This document shows, in pieces, positions 9,058-17,566 of a stretch of 64,000 bases of DNA. The position numbers and the translations under genes were made by a program. This stretch comes from Terriglobia bacterium (lineage in GTDB: Bacteria; Acidobacteriota; Terriglobia; UBA7540), in NCBI GenBank assembly GCA_035712365.1, contig DASTAW010000039.1, forward strand, positions 156,587 through 220,586, in the 5' to 3' direction. A model generated the notes under the pieces. It was given only the letters and a program-made list of their open reading frames with translations. It was not told the DNA's origin and ran no database searches. The stretch's first letter is position 1; each line of letters starts with the position of its first letter.

Positions 9058-9597
9058 TCAGGTTGAAAGTCCTTTCCCCGGCCACAACCAGCGAAATTTT
9101 TCGATGCTCCTTTTCGGGGGAGCAATCGCCCCCCGAGCGCCCAGGTCCTCGCAGAGTATGGGCCCTCCCCCTGAGGATGTCTTCCCGTCAGGGTCGCCGC
9201 TGGCCTCAGGAGCGCCGAAAAATGTGCCACCTGCCATGATGCGATCAATTGCCAGAATCAGGTGATGCGCAGCCTGGGACTTTAACACGTACCCATGTGC
9301 TCCGGCTTCCCGCGCCGCTTCTGCCAGCCTGCTCGATTCGTACATCGTAAACAAAAGGACGCGACACGCAACATGAGACCTTGCAAGCTGAGATGCTGCC
9401 TCGATGCCACTCATGCCGGGCATTGCGATGTCCAGAATGACAACGTCAGGGCTTAATGTCTTGCCCATCTCCACGGCATCGGCGCCGTTGCCGGCTTCGC
9501 CACACACTTTCCATTCGGGCCTGAACTGCCGGATCATATCGCGAATACCCTTGCGCACGATCTCATGGTCATCCGCGATAAGGACCGTCCACTCCAT
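9058..9597 (-). CDS. Response regulator receiver protein without recognisable output domain
   Basis: A 179-residue protein. Residues 4-125 form a canonical receiver: acidic pair D9-D10, phospho-acceptor D56 in DVVILDIAMPG, and YVLKSQ with the conserved Lys. After the receiver and the conserved GGTFFG, where NarL relatives normally enter their helix-turn-helix, only about 45 low-complexity residues (Gly/Ser/Asp, then Lys/Arg/Trp) follow before the stop. It is therefore either a single-domain regulator or one that lost its DNA-binding domain. It lies 124 bases after the histidine kinase on the same strand, and a shared phosphorelay is likely. Confidence 0.82.
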   Translation of the reverse strand: MEWTVLIADDHEIVRKGIRDMIRQFRPEWKVCGEAGNGADAVEMGKTLSPDVVILDIAMPGMSGIEAASQLARSHVACRVLLFTMYESSRLAEAAREAGAHGYVLKSQAAHHLILAIDRIMAGGTFFGAPEASGDPDGKTSSGGGPILCEDLGARGAIAPPKRSIEKFRWLWPGKGLST

Positions 9598-9721
9598 TGC
9601 TAACCTTTCCGGCGCGTAATCTCCGCGCCAAGCCTGACCTCCTGACCCGAAATCATGCCGCGAGATCCCTGGCAGGCCGTTAAAAAGCCGGTCCCGTGGC
9701 AGAGGGAGTTTTCAACAACTT

Positions 9722-10843
9722 CTAAACCGGGAGCCTGGCGCCGATGATGGTTCCCTGCCCATCGGAATTCAGTGTCAGTTCGCCACCAAGGTGATAGACG
9801 CGCTCCTTGATGCTTCGCAACCCCACGCCGAGCTTGCCCGGAGAATCATGACGAAAAGCCTCCAGAACGTCCTGGGGGATGCCTCTGCCCTGATCTCTGA
9901 CCTCCATCCACATCGAGCCATCCTTCTTCCGTAAGCTAACGCAAACTGTCTTGCTCCCGGAGTGCCGCCCAACATTGGCCAGACATTCCTGAAGGATTCG
10001 ATAAATCACGACTTCAACGCTGCGCGGCAGCCTGTCGAAACCGGATAAGTCGTAAGTCGTGGCGATCCCGCTACGGTCCATGAATCCGTCCAGGAGCCAC
10101 GGGATGGCGAGCGCCAATCCACACTCTTCCAGCATCGGAGGAGACAATTGATAGGAGGTGGCCCTTATTTCTTTCAAGGCTTCTTCCGCCAATTGGACAA
10201 GGTCAGGGAGCCTTTGTTGGACCGTCTCGATGGGGACCCGCCCGGATTTCAGCGATTCCAGATGCATTTTCAGCATGGCCAGATACTGGCCGGCGCCATC
10301 GTGCAGGTCCCTGCCAATTCGCTGCCGTTCTTCGTCCTGGGCGCGAAGGATCTGGGCAGAAAGCTCGCGCAAACTTTGCTGAGATGCCTGGAGCGCGCGC
10401 TCTTTTTGCACGCGGTCAGTGAGGTCCCGCGTGATCTTCAGAAATGCTATCAGGCGTGACTGGGGGTCCGTCAGGGCGGTGATCACCACATCAGCCCAGA
10501 AACGCGAGCCATCCTTGCGGAGCCGCCAGCCTTCCCTTTCAAAGCGGCCGTCTCTGGCGGCGATGCGGAGCACTTCTTCCGGCACGCCGGATTTTATATC
10601 TTCCGGTGTGTAGAAAACGGAGAAGTGGCGGCCGATAATCTCACTGGCTTGATACCCTTTGATCCTTTCCGCGCCCTGGTTCCAGCTCACGATGTTTCCC
10701 CGCGTATCCAGCATGAAAATCGCGTAGTCCTTGACCGATTCCACCACCAGGCGGAACTGCTCCTCGACGTGCCATCGTGTGTCATGGCCTCGCTCGTCGA
10801 GAATGCCAGATGGTTGCCCAATCCGAGAGGGAGATTCAATCAC
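9722..10843 (-). CDS. PAS-domain sensor histidine kinase (HisKA_3 type)
   Basis: A 373-residue soluble kinase without membrane segments. A PAS domain covers about residues 28-145 (FMLDTRGNIVSWNQGAERIKGY, with a PAC-like FLKITRDLT). A HisKA_3 dimerisation domain carries the phospho-acceptor H181 in EERQRIGRDLHDG, and a HATPase_c domain ends the protein (ECLANVGRHSG N-box, DQGRGIP G1, LGVGLRSIKERV G2). This architecture pairs with NarL-type regulators, and two receiver proteins lie downstream on the same strand. The input signal is unknown; the FSVFYTPEDIKSG stretch is common in PAS domains of soil bacteria. Confidence 0.92.
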   Translation of the reverse strand: MIESPSRIGQPSGILDERGHDTRWHVEEQFRLVVESVKDYAIFMLDTRGNIVSWNQGAERIKGYQASEIIGRHFSVFYTPEDIKSGVPEEVLRIAARDGRFEREGWRLRKDGSRFWADVVITALTDPQSRLIAFLKITRDLTDRVQKERALQASQQSLRELSAQILRAQDEERQRIGRDLHDGAGQYLAMLKMHLESLKSGRVPIETVQQRLPDLVQLAEEALKEIRATSYQLSPPMLEECGLALAIPWLLDGFMDRSGIATTYDLSGFDRLPRSVEVVIYRILQECLANVGRHSGSKTVCVSLRKKDGSMWMEVRDQGRGIPQDVLEAFRHDSPGKLGVGLRSIKERVYHLGGELTLNSDGQGTIIGARLPV

Positions 10844-10865
10844 GTCTCACCCAGGCCCTTGTTTT

Positions 10866-10990
10866 TGAGGATTTCAAAATATAGTGACGTTTTCGCGTAG
10901 CGCCGGTCCCGCCAAGCGGGACCGGCCTCGATAAAAGCTGCCGAGACGGCGGCGCTACAAAAACGACGTCACTAGATTATGCAATCTTCC
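10866..10990. repeat. Palindromic element with terminal inverted repeats, copy 1
   Basis: A 125-base imperfect palindrome. The left end (10866-10888) matches the reverse complement of the right end (10968-10990) at 18 of 23 positions. Pairing continues inward: GTAGCGCCG near 10899 pairs with CGGCGCTAC near 10951. A second hairpin, GCCGGTCCCG/CGGGACCGGC, lies at about 10902-10926. A related element with the same ends is at 37073-37160. It sits just upstream of the histidine kinase and contains no reading frame, so it resembles a miniature inverted-repeat element. Confidence 0.65.
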
Positions 10991-11400
10991 CTAGATTGCC
11001 CTGCCCTGTATGCTGTTTCGCCAGCCCCGGTCGGGATTCCGTGAATTTTCAAGCTAACACGGCCGGTCCCCTGCCGAAAGCACATTATTCAGGCCCGCTG
11101 CTCACCACAACATCAGTCATCCGGCTTAACGGGAATGCCGGCCATGTGAATGCGGGAAGAGGTCCGACGGGCCGGTCAAAAAAGCCTCCGGGCGGCGGGA
11201 GGCTGCCAGGATGTTGGAGCTTATGATTTTTAAATCGAGGACTCAACACTGTGACTTAACGTTGGGGTCCATCCTCGCCCTCATGCCTCGGCTGGGCCTC
11301 GGTTGGACCCGCACCATCCTGGAACGCACGCTCTTTTCGTGCCGGCGCTGGTTGACGCCTGTGATTACAGTGAACGAAAACGGCGTCCTCGAACGCCTAC
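10991..11400. other. Intergenic region
   Basis: About 410 bases between the palindromic element and the small receiver-like gene. I see no supported gene. Open frames here lack ribosome binding sites and family similarity. Confidence 0.4.
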
Positions 11401-11751
11401 CTAATTCAGGCTCCCTACCGAAGGCGCAAGACCAGCGGCTTCTCCCATGCGATTGATCACGAAGAAAGGAGTGCCCTGGTTGGCTTCGGCGATAAATTCA
11501 GCCGCCGTCCGCCAGCTTGGGCTGTGAGTTTCACCCTCGAGGATGATGACCAGGTGAAAGATCTCATGTTCAAGATAGAGGAGCATTTCAACAAAATTGC
11601 TGCATACCTTCACCGCACAACCGGTAGACGTAAGCAATTTGCTCCACCTTTCGGCTTCCGCGGAATCTTCGCACATGAACAGTACCGTGGGTTCCTTGAC
11701 TGGCTTTTGGGCCTGAGTCAAAACCCTTCCATATTCGAATGATGTTGGCAT
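11401..11751 (-). CDS. Small receiver-like (pseudo-receiver) protein
   Basis: A 116-residue protein. ATG 11751 is preceded by GGGAGG with a 9-base spacer, so the longer frame to 11934 is rejected. After 20 residues the sequence runs EPTVLFMCEDSAEAERWSKL with a beta/alpha alternation like a CheY receiver. The position of the phospho-acceptor Asp (HLVIILEGE) has no Asp, and the start of strand 1 has only a partial acidic pair. It is thus a degenerate receiver at best. It is the second gene of a pair with 11804-12217 (52-base gap), which suggests co-transcription. Confidence 0.65.
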   Translation of the reverse strand: MPTSFEYGRVLTQAQKPVKEPTVLFMCEDSAEAERWSKLLTSTGCAVKVCSNFVEMLLYLEHEIFHLVIILEGETHSPSWRTAAEFIAEANQGTPFFVINRMGEAAGLAPSVGSLN

Positions 11752-11803
11752 ACTGATTGACCTCCCTGTGGCCGGCAATTGGCGATTTCGGCCCTGGTCG
11801 CCG

Positions 11804-12217
11804 TTACTGCACCTCTTCACAGACCAGGTGGAACGCATGCGCGAAATCTTTAGAATCCGCCGGGTGGTGCAGATACTCCGCAGCTCCCAGCGCAAGCGCT
11901 TCGCGGCGAAAGAGTGGATCGGGTTGCTCCGCAATCACCAGGGCCAGGGCGTGCGGCTGAGCACTCTGGACGCGTTTCAGGATGTTGCGGTCTGCCTCGA
12001 TCCCGCTGCTCTGGTCCACGACCACGAATGCGACGACCATCAACCGCAGAATGGCCAACGCCGCTTCGACGGTGGCCGCTGTAATGGGAACGAACCCCAG
12101 AGACAGGAAAACTCCACGATAGTGTTCGAGAAAATCGCGGTCAGTGCTGAAGACAAGAACCACACATCCTTCGGCGCTCTCTGACCTGGCCGAAGACTCC
12201 GATACTTGCGGGCCCAT
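11804..12217 (-). CDS. Single-domain receiver-like protein
   Basis: A 137-residue protein. ATG 12217 has GGAGG with a 6-7 base spacer upstream. Residues 18-130 look like a receiver: hydrophobic strand CVVLVFSTDRDF with a partial acidic site, then AFVVVDQSSG with D68 at the phospho-acceptor position, and an alanine-rich end that recalls helix 5. The conserved Lys of active receivers is not evident; the position reads AEYLHHPAD. There is no output domain. It precedes 11401-11751 on the same strand and lies near the kinase/regulator group, so a role in the same signalling network is possible but unproven. Confidence 0.65.
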   Translation of the reverse strand: MGPQVSESSARSESAEGCVVLVFSTDRDFLEHYRGVFLSLGFVPITAATVEAALAILRLMVVAFVVVDQSSGIEADRNILKRVQSAQPHALALVIAEQPDPLFRREALALGAAEYLHHPADSKDFAHAFHLVCEEVQ

Positions 12218-13190
12218 AATGCACCTCCGTGCTAGTTGCCTGATCTCTCTGTGCGCGGCATGAAGACATTCCGGACGGTCCAAAGCTTTGGCAATCATGC
12301 CACTGCCGTTACGGACAGTCGCACTCTCCGCGAGCGGGCATCATCCGCAGCCGTAGTAACGATATGGGCTAGCGGCCCTCCTTCAAAGGGAGGAAGAATG
12401 AAGTCAAATGCACGCCCTCCTCCGTGGACGATGTTTGGATTCGCTCCGCCTTGGAAGGCTTAATGTATCTTGCAGGGCTGCTTTTGTTCAATTCGGAAGT
12501 GTACGTACCGCCGTGCTAAGTACATTTACGCATGGGTCCAGCATGGAAGCAAAGCTGAGAGAACCACTTTCAATTTGAGCGCGTGCGGGCTGTTTCGCGG
12601 CAGGCGGCCAGGCGGCCCTCCCCCAGTCGCACCGTCCCACTGGTGTGCGCCCCAACGGCACGATGAGTGACGCAATGGTCGCACCAACCTTATATCAAGT
12701 CTTACACCCGCTCACGCAAGGGGTATTCCTGCAGTGCAACATCTGGCGTTGCAAATCCCTTGCCGACGAAGGGTCCCCGCCCATGCGGTTCGGCCAACGG
12801 AAAGGATATGAGGGACTTCCGGCAACAAAACGTCCATGAATTGCTGCACTGCCGGCCATTATTGTGAAAATTCTTCCATGTGCGTCAATTCCCGCTTGTC
12901 AACTGCATTCGATTTGGGCCTGTCGTTTCAGTGGTTTCACATCGCGTGCCTTTTGGCCCGCTGATTGCGCGCTGCAAGGCGTGCGGCGCCGGACGCACCT
13001 CCGTTGCGGGTCGAGGCAATTCTGAACTTTCTGGGCAATGGCACGCGGGCCAAAGCCAAGCCATTGGTGTGTGGCGAGCGTGACGTGACTGCTGGCCATC
13101 GCACAGGCGACTGCGGGCCGTCTGCGGCACTCGATAGGTATCGGTCCGGCCTGCTGAAGCGGTCTGAAACCTTTGGAAGCGAGGCATGTT
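12218..13190. other. Long intergenic region (about 970 bases)
   Basis: This divergent region separates the receiver pair (minus) from the CsbD gene (plus). All open frames are short and without ribosome binding or similarity support. It must hold promoters for both directions. I see no convincing sigma-70 boxes and no structured RNA. The CsbD ribosome binding site GAGG at 13181-13184 is the one clear signal. Confidence 0.4.
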
Positions 13191-13397
13191 ATGAACTGGC
13201 ATCAAATCGAAGGCAGTTGGAGACAATTTAAGACGCCGGTCAGGCAAAGGTGGGGCAGATTGACGGAGTCTGATCTGGAAACGATCGGTGGTCGAAAAGA
13301 TGTCCTTGTCGGGAAAATCCGCGAAAGATATGGAGTGCCCAAAGAGGCTGCTGAGCGCCAGGTCTACACCTGGTTTAAGGTCGTTATGAAAGGATGA
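13191..13397 (+). CDS. CsbD-family stress response protein
   Basis: A 68-residue protein starting MNWHQIEGSWRQFKTPVRQRWG, followed by LTESDLETIGGRKDVLVGKI and a short C-terminal helix: the classic CsbD pattern, a small hydrophilic general-stress protein in many bacteria. GAGG lies 6 bases before ATG 13191. The biochemical function of the family is not established. The next gene starts one base after the stop, so the two are probably co-transcribed. Confidence 0.9.
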   Translation: MNWHQIEGSWRQFKTPVRQRWGRLTESDLETIGGRKDVLVGKIRERYGVPKEAAERQVYTWFKVVMKG

Positions 13398-13398
13398 C

Positions 13399-14178
13399 AT
13401 GACAGCATGGGGCGTGCAGACGGCAGATGCTATTAACATTCGCTTGGATGGAGAGATTGCAGGGTCCGATGGGGAAATCGCTGCCGAAGTCGCCCAGACA
13501 TGCAAGGCACCGGCCAATCATGGAGGCTTCAGAGGGCCGTGGAACTGGTCTGCGAGGCCGCATCGGTTGCACGAACTTGTATCCAACCTTTTTTCATTTG
13601 TAAGCCGCTTCGGCGGACTTGGCCTGTTTGCGCTGACCCTCCTCGATGCTTCTTTCCTGTTTATCCCCTTTGGACCAGATTTTCTGCTCGTTGCCATGGT
13701 GGCTCGAGAACATACGATGGCGCCTTTTTATGCTCTACTGGCGGCCGCAGGATCTGTGGCGGGATGCGCGATCATAGACCCCTTGAGCCGGAAAGAAGGA
13801 GAGAAGGGCCTGGAAAGGCTGCTATCGCGGCATCGGGTCCAATCCGTCACCAAACGAGTGAGGAAAAGCGCTCCCTGGGCCCTGTCGGTTGCATCGCTGA
13901 TGCCGCCTCCCTTTCCATTCACTCCCATCATCATCGCGGCTTCGGCACTGCAATACCCTCGGAGAAAGCTGTTGACAGTTGTCGGCATCGCTCGCCTCGC
14001 ACGATACATGACGGAGGCGCTGTTGGCGCTCTATTTCGGCCACCAGTTGATGGAAATTTCCAGGTCGAAGGGCGTGGAACTGGCGGTAATCATCCTCATA
14101 GTCATCTCTCTGGCGGGAAGCGTCTTAACAGCCTACAAATGGGTCGAGAAGCGAAAGAAACACGAAAAGCCGGCTTGA
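13399..14178 (+). CDS. DedA/VTT (SNARE-associated) family membrane protein
   Basis: A 259-residue protein. The first 55 residues are soluble and variable, so translation may begin later. From residue 60 the sequence has hydrophobic segments LFALTLLDASFLFIPFGPDF, a reentrant-like region, then SLMPPPFPFTPIIIAASAL with the Pro-rich motif typical of VTT/DedA-like proteins, and a last helix ending in a Lys-rich tail. Family members act as lipid flippases or scramblases or affect membrane potential. The start one base after csbD suggests co-expression. The exact substrate is unknown. Confidence 0.78.
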   Translation: MTAWGVQTADAINIRLDGEIAGSDGEIAAEVAQTCKAPANHGGFRGPWNWSARPHRLHELVSNLFSFVSRFGGLGLFALTLLDASFLFIPFGPDFLLVAMVAREHTMAPFYALLAAAGSVAGCAIIDPLSRKEGEKGLERLLSRHRVQSVTKRVRKSAPWALSVASLMPPPFPFTPIIIAASALQYPRRKLLTVVGIARLARYMTEALLALYFGHQLMEISRSKGVELAVIILIVISLAGSVLTAYKWVEKRKKHEKPA

Positions 14179-14360
14179 CCCGAAACGCGGGTGAGTTCTG
14201 AGACCACTTGTGTGAACGTGGAGGTCACGCGGTCTTGGAGAATCTCGGAAGCGAATCCGTTACAATGGGCCAGCCTGGCCGCAATGTGCGCTCGAGAGAA
14301 GTTAGCAGATAGTCCTTGATTTGCATCCCTGACAAGGACATCGAAATTGCGAACAGCGTC

Positions 14361-16193
14361 ATGGAAAAAGGCGACAGAAAATCCGCCCACAGGTTTCGCA
14401 TCTGGGACCTGCTCAAGCCACACTCGAAAGCTTTTGCAATCGGATTGCTTGCAGCGGTCGGCGAAAGTGCCGCCGGACTGCTCGAGCCGTGGCCACTGAA
14501 GATCGTAATCGATAACGTGCTCCGGTCGAAATCCGGGCACGGATGGTTGAACGAATGGATTTTTTCCACTATCGGAACGGACAAGACCGCCATTCTGGAA
14601 TTCGCCGTCGGCTCCCTCGCCCTTATTGCTCTTCTGGACGCCCTCTGCTCGTACGAAGAAAGCTTTCTAATGGCCAGTGTCGGCCAGTGGGTCATGCACG
14701 ATCTGCGCCGGATGCTCTACTCGCACATCCACCGGCTCTCTCTTGCTTACTATGACCAGAAGCAAACTGGCGATCTGATCAGCCGGATCACCGGCGACAT
14801 CGATGCCATCCGAAGTTTCATCACCACCGCCGCGCTTGGATCTTTGGTCGACGGAATAACGCTCTTCGGCATGCTCGGCGTGATGTTGTACCTGGACTGG
14901 CGATTTACCCTTATCGCCCTTTCAATTTCACCTGTCCTCTTTGTCATTGTTTATTCGTATACACGCCGGATCAAGAAAGCGTCACGGCAGGTACGCAAGA
15001 AGGAGGGTGAGATCACCTCCATCGTGCAGGAAGTCCTTTCCTCGATGCGAGTGGTCAAGGCGTTTGCACGTGAGGATTATGAGGAGCGCCGATTTGAAGC
15101 AGAAAGCCTCGAAAGTGTCGAAGCAGGATTGTGCGCGCGTAATCTGAAAGCCAGGCTTACGCCTCTGGTGGGCATCGTAGTGGCCACCGGCACGTGCCTG
15201 GTCCTATGGTTCGGAGCGCAGGCAGTCATGAGCAACAGGCTCTCGGTAGGTTCACTCATCGTTTTCATTCTGTACCTCGGCAAAATGTACAAGCCGATGC
15301 AAAACCTCTCAAAAATGACGGACACGTATTCGAGAGCTGCCGTTGGCTACGAACGCATTCGCGAAGTCCTCGAAACGGACCCCTTGATCAGGGACGTTCG
15401 CAAAGCGCGCTCTGCTCCGCGCTTCAAAGGCAAAATTGAATTTGAGGACGTCAGCTTCAATTATGTCAATGGCCCGCCGGTGCTGAAAGATCTCAGCCTT
15501 CAGATTGGACCTGGACAGGTGGCCGCTCTGGTAGGCCCGACGGGCGCTGGGAAGACCACCATCATCAGCCTTGTTGCCCGTTTTTATGAACCGGTCTCGG
15601 GAAATGTAAAGATCGATGGCCACAATATTCGGACCTTCCGCGTGAAGTCTCTGCGGAGTCAGATCAGTTTTGTTCTGCAGGAAACTCTGCTTTTTCGAGC
15701 TACGGTCTGGCAGAACATCGCTTACGGGAAGCCGGAAGCCAGGCGGGCTGAAATCCTCCGGGCTGCCGAATTGGCAAACGCGCACGAGTTTATTGAGAAA
15801 CTGCCCGAAGGTTACGATACATTGATTGGCGAGCGCGGGGTGACGCTCTCGGGCGGCCAGCGTCAGCGTATTGCCATCGCGCGCGCCATTATCCGCGACA
15901 CTCCGATTCTCCTTCTGGATGAGGCAAGCTCAGGGCTTGATGCAAATTCAGAGAAGCTGGTGTTCGAAGCATTAGACCGCCTGATGGAGGGGAAGACCTG
16001 TGTCGTTATCGCGCACCGGCTCTCAACCGTCCGCCGCGCTGACATTATTTATGTGGTGGACAATGGGACCATTGCAGAAAGTGGAAAACACCAGGAGCTA
16101 TTGGACGCCCGCGGCCTCTACGCGAAGCTCTACGAGATCCAATTCCGCGGGGACCTGGCGGAGCCGGAGACTTCACGAAGAGGCGCACCGTAA
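14361..16193 (+). CDS. ABC transporter, fused permease and ATPase (MsbA/exporter type)
   Basis: An exporter half-transporter of about 610 residues that would act as a homodimer. A six-helix transmembrane domain (about 25-310) is followed by an ATPase domain: Walker A GPTGAGKT near residue 392, Q-loop FVLQET, signature LSGGQRQ near 496, Walker B ILLLDEASSGLD near 517, and H-loop VIAHRLS. ATG 14361 is the first ATG; TTG 14316 would add 15 residues, and neither has a strong ribosome binding site. Relatives export lipids, lipid A precursors or drugs. The substrate cannot be read from sequence. It converges on the minus-strand gene that follows. Confidence 0.9.
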   Translation: MEKGDRKSAHRFRIWDLLKPHSKAFAIGLLAAVGESAAGLLEPWPLKIVIDNVLRSKSGHGWLNEWIFSTIGTDKTAILEFAVGSLALIALLDALCSYEESFLMASVGQWVMHDLRRMLYSHIHRLSLAYYDQKQTGDLISRITGDIDAIRSFITTAALGSLVDGITLFGMLGVMLYLDWRFTLIALSISPVLFVIVYSYTRRIKKASRQVRKKEGEITSIVQEVLSSMRVVKAFAREDYEERRFEAESLESVEAGLCARNLKARLTPLVGIVVATGTCLVLWFGAQAVMSNRLSVGSLIVFILYLGKMYKPMQNLSKMTDTYSRAAVGYERIREVLETDPLIRDVRKARSAPRFKGKIEFEDVSFNYVNGPPVLKDLSLQIGPGQVAALVGPTGAGKTTIISLVARFYEPVSGNVKIDGHNIRTFRVKSLRSQISFVLQETLLFRATVWQNIAYGKPEARRAEILRAAELANAHEFIEKLPEGYDTLIGERGVTLSGGQRQRIAIARAIIRDTPILLLDEASSGLDANSEKLVFEALDRLMEGKTCVVIAHRLSTVRRADIIYVVDNGTIAESGKHQELLDARGLYAKLYEIQFRGDLAEPETSRRGAP

Positions 16194-16209
16194 ACTTCTG
16201 GAATTCCGG

Positions 16210-17283
16210 TCACTGGTCATTAAGCTCTGCGATTCTCTCGAGGACAACCTTGGAATACCCTTCCACTTCTTCTGGCGTATATCCGGCGGCCCGGAATGCG
16301 TCGTCAATCTGCTCAGGCGACAACTGTGCCAGAAGATGCCCGATCCACTGGACGTCTTCTCGGGGAACATTTTTGCAAACCTGTCCCATCTGCAGCCGGA
16401 CGATGTACTCCGGCAGGTTCAGGAAGAACAGGAGAGGTGGCTTTGCGGGAAGATTAAAGTCGACATAATCGGACCCAGCTTTTCCGATGAATTTTGAGCC
16501 TCTGTAGGCTTTGAGACTGCCTGCTGACTTCGTATGCATCCAGCCGCGCCCTCCGGAGCCAAAACTATCTCCCACGTCGCTGACGAGGTAGACAAGGCGA
16601 CGCCCGCTATCTGAAGTTTCCGAGAGTGAATCCTCATCATAAATGGCGTTATTCTGGTTTTTCACGTCCCAGTTGTTGACGAAGGCCATCATGACTCGCA
16701 GCCCATTCAGTTGGCGGGTCCCGCTGAAGGGGTTTGACTCCCAGTTCCACTGTCCCACTTTTTTCTGGCCCTTCAAATATCGTTCCAAGCGCCCACCGCG
16801 GACCTCGCCTCCCGGTCCGATCCACTCCTGCCCCCTATGGAGATGTTCGGGCATTCCCTTTACATGGAATAGCGGCAGAAAGTAATCCTCGTCAGCCTGG
16901 TAACCAACCGCCCAGATCAGGCGTGTAGCTACGGTTTCCGGCTGGGCCTCTGGCCCCAGCTTGACCTTCCACTTTGTGCCGTCCCGGCCCCGAACAATAA
17001 ATTTAGGGCTTGTCCCGTCGAGGTCTTCCTTAATAAAAGTGAAAGCGGTGTCGGGCTGGTGCTCCTTGCCGCCGGGTCCGAAAAATAGATTTCGGCGCCG
17101 AATATCTGTTGGAGGAGACCAAAGAAGGACATTTACATGCCCGGAAATAGCTTGTCCTGGCCGGGTCGCTCCCTTTCCTTTTTTCAGGGCAGCATGTAAA
17201 TTTGAAACAACTGCCACGATGGCAAGAAGATAGATTAGCCGCCTTAAACCCCTCAATATCGGGACTCTGCGGATGTGAGACAT
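16210..17283 (-). CDS. Exported protein of an uncharacterised family
   Basis: A 357-residue protein starting at ATG 17283 with an N-terminal hydrophobic segment (LIYLLAIVAVVSNLHAAL). AGGAG lies about 12 bases upstream. The mature part has highly patterned stretches: DGTKWKVKLGPEAQPETVATRL, then WAVGYQADEDYF, NPFSGTRQLNGLRVMMAFVNNWD and YLVSDVGDSFG. I recognise this pattern from acidobacterial hypothetical proteins but know no function. The order KWKVK...ETVATRL...GLRVMMAFVNNWD with a late YLVSD is faintly kinase-like (Lys, Glu, Asn/Asp), which is only a suggestion. A C-terminal helical region with acidic PEEVEGY ends the protein. Confidence 0.72.
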   Translation of the reverse strand: MSHIRRVPILRGLRRLIYLLAIVAVVSNLHAALKKGKGATRPGQAISGHVNVLLWSPPTDIRRRNLFFGPGGKEHQPDTAFTFIKEDLDGTSPKFIVRGRDGTKWKVKLGPEAQPETVATRLIWAVGYQADEDYFLPLFHVKGMPEHLHRGQEWIGPGGEVRGGRLERYLKGQKKVGQWNWESNPFSGTRQLNGLRVMMAFVNNWDVKNQNNAIYDEDSLSETSDSGRRLVYLVSDVGDSFGSGGRGWMHTKSAGSLKAYRGSKFIGKAGSDYVDFNLPAKPPLLFFLNLPEYIVRLQMGQVCKNVPREDVQWIGHLLAQLSPEQIDDAFRAAGYTPEEVEGYSKVVLERIAELNDQ

Positions 17284-17566
17284 TAGCACAGCACTCTCCT
17301 CGCGGACATGTCTCCCCTGACCTTTCGGGCAATCGCGATGCCAAAGCAAGCGAATGGCATCCCAATTGCTAAAGTAAGGGATTGCGGAAGCTTGCAAAAC
17401 GGACAGACGCGGTATATGCAACTTACGATGAAACTGCCGCCGGAACATAGTAAGCAACGCACTGCTTGTGTTGAACCGACTCAGCATGCGAAGCTGACCT
17501 GGATACACGCTCGATGCATCATCTCTGAGTTCTAGTCCTCAAGGCGGATGATGCAGAGGATTTGCC

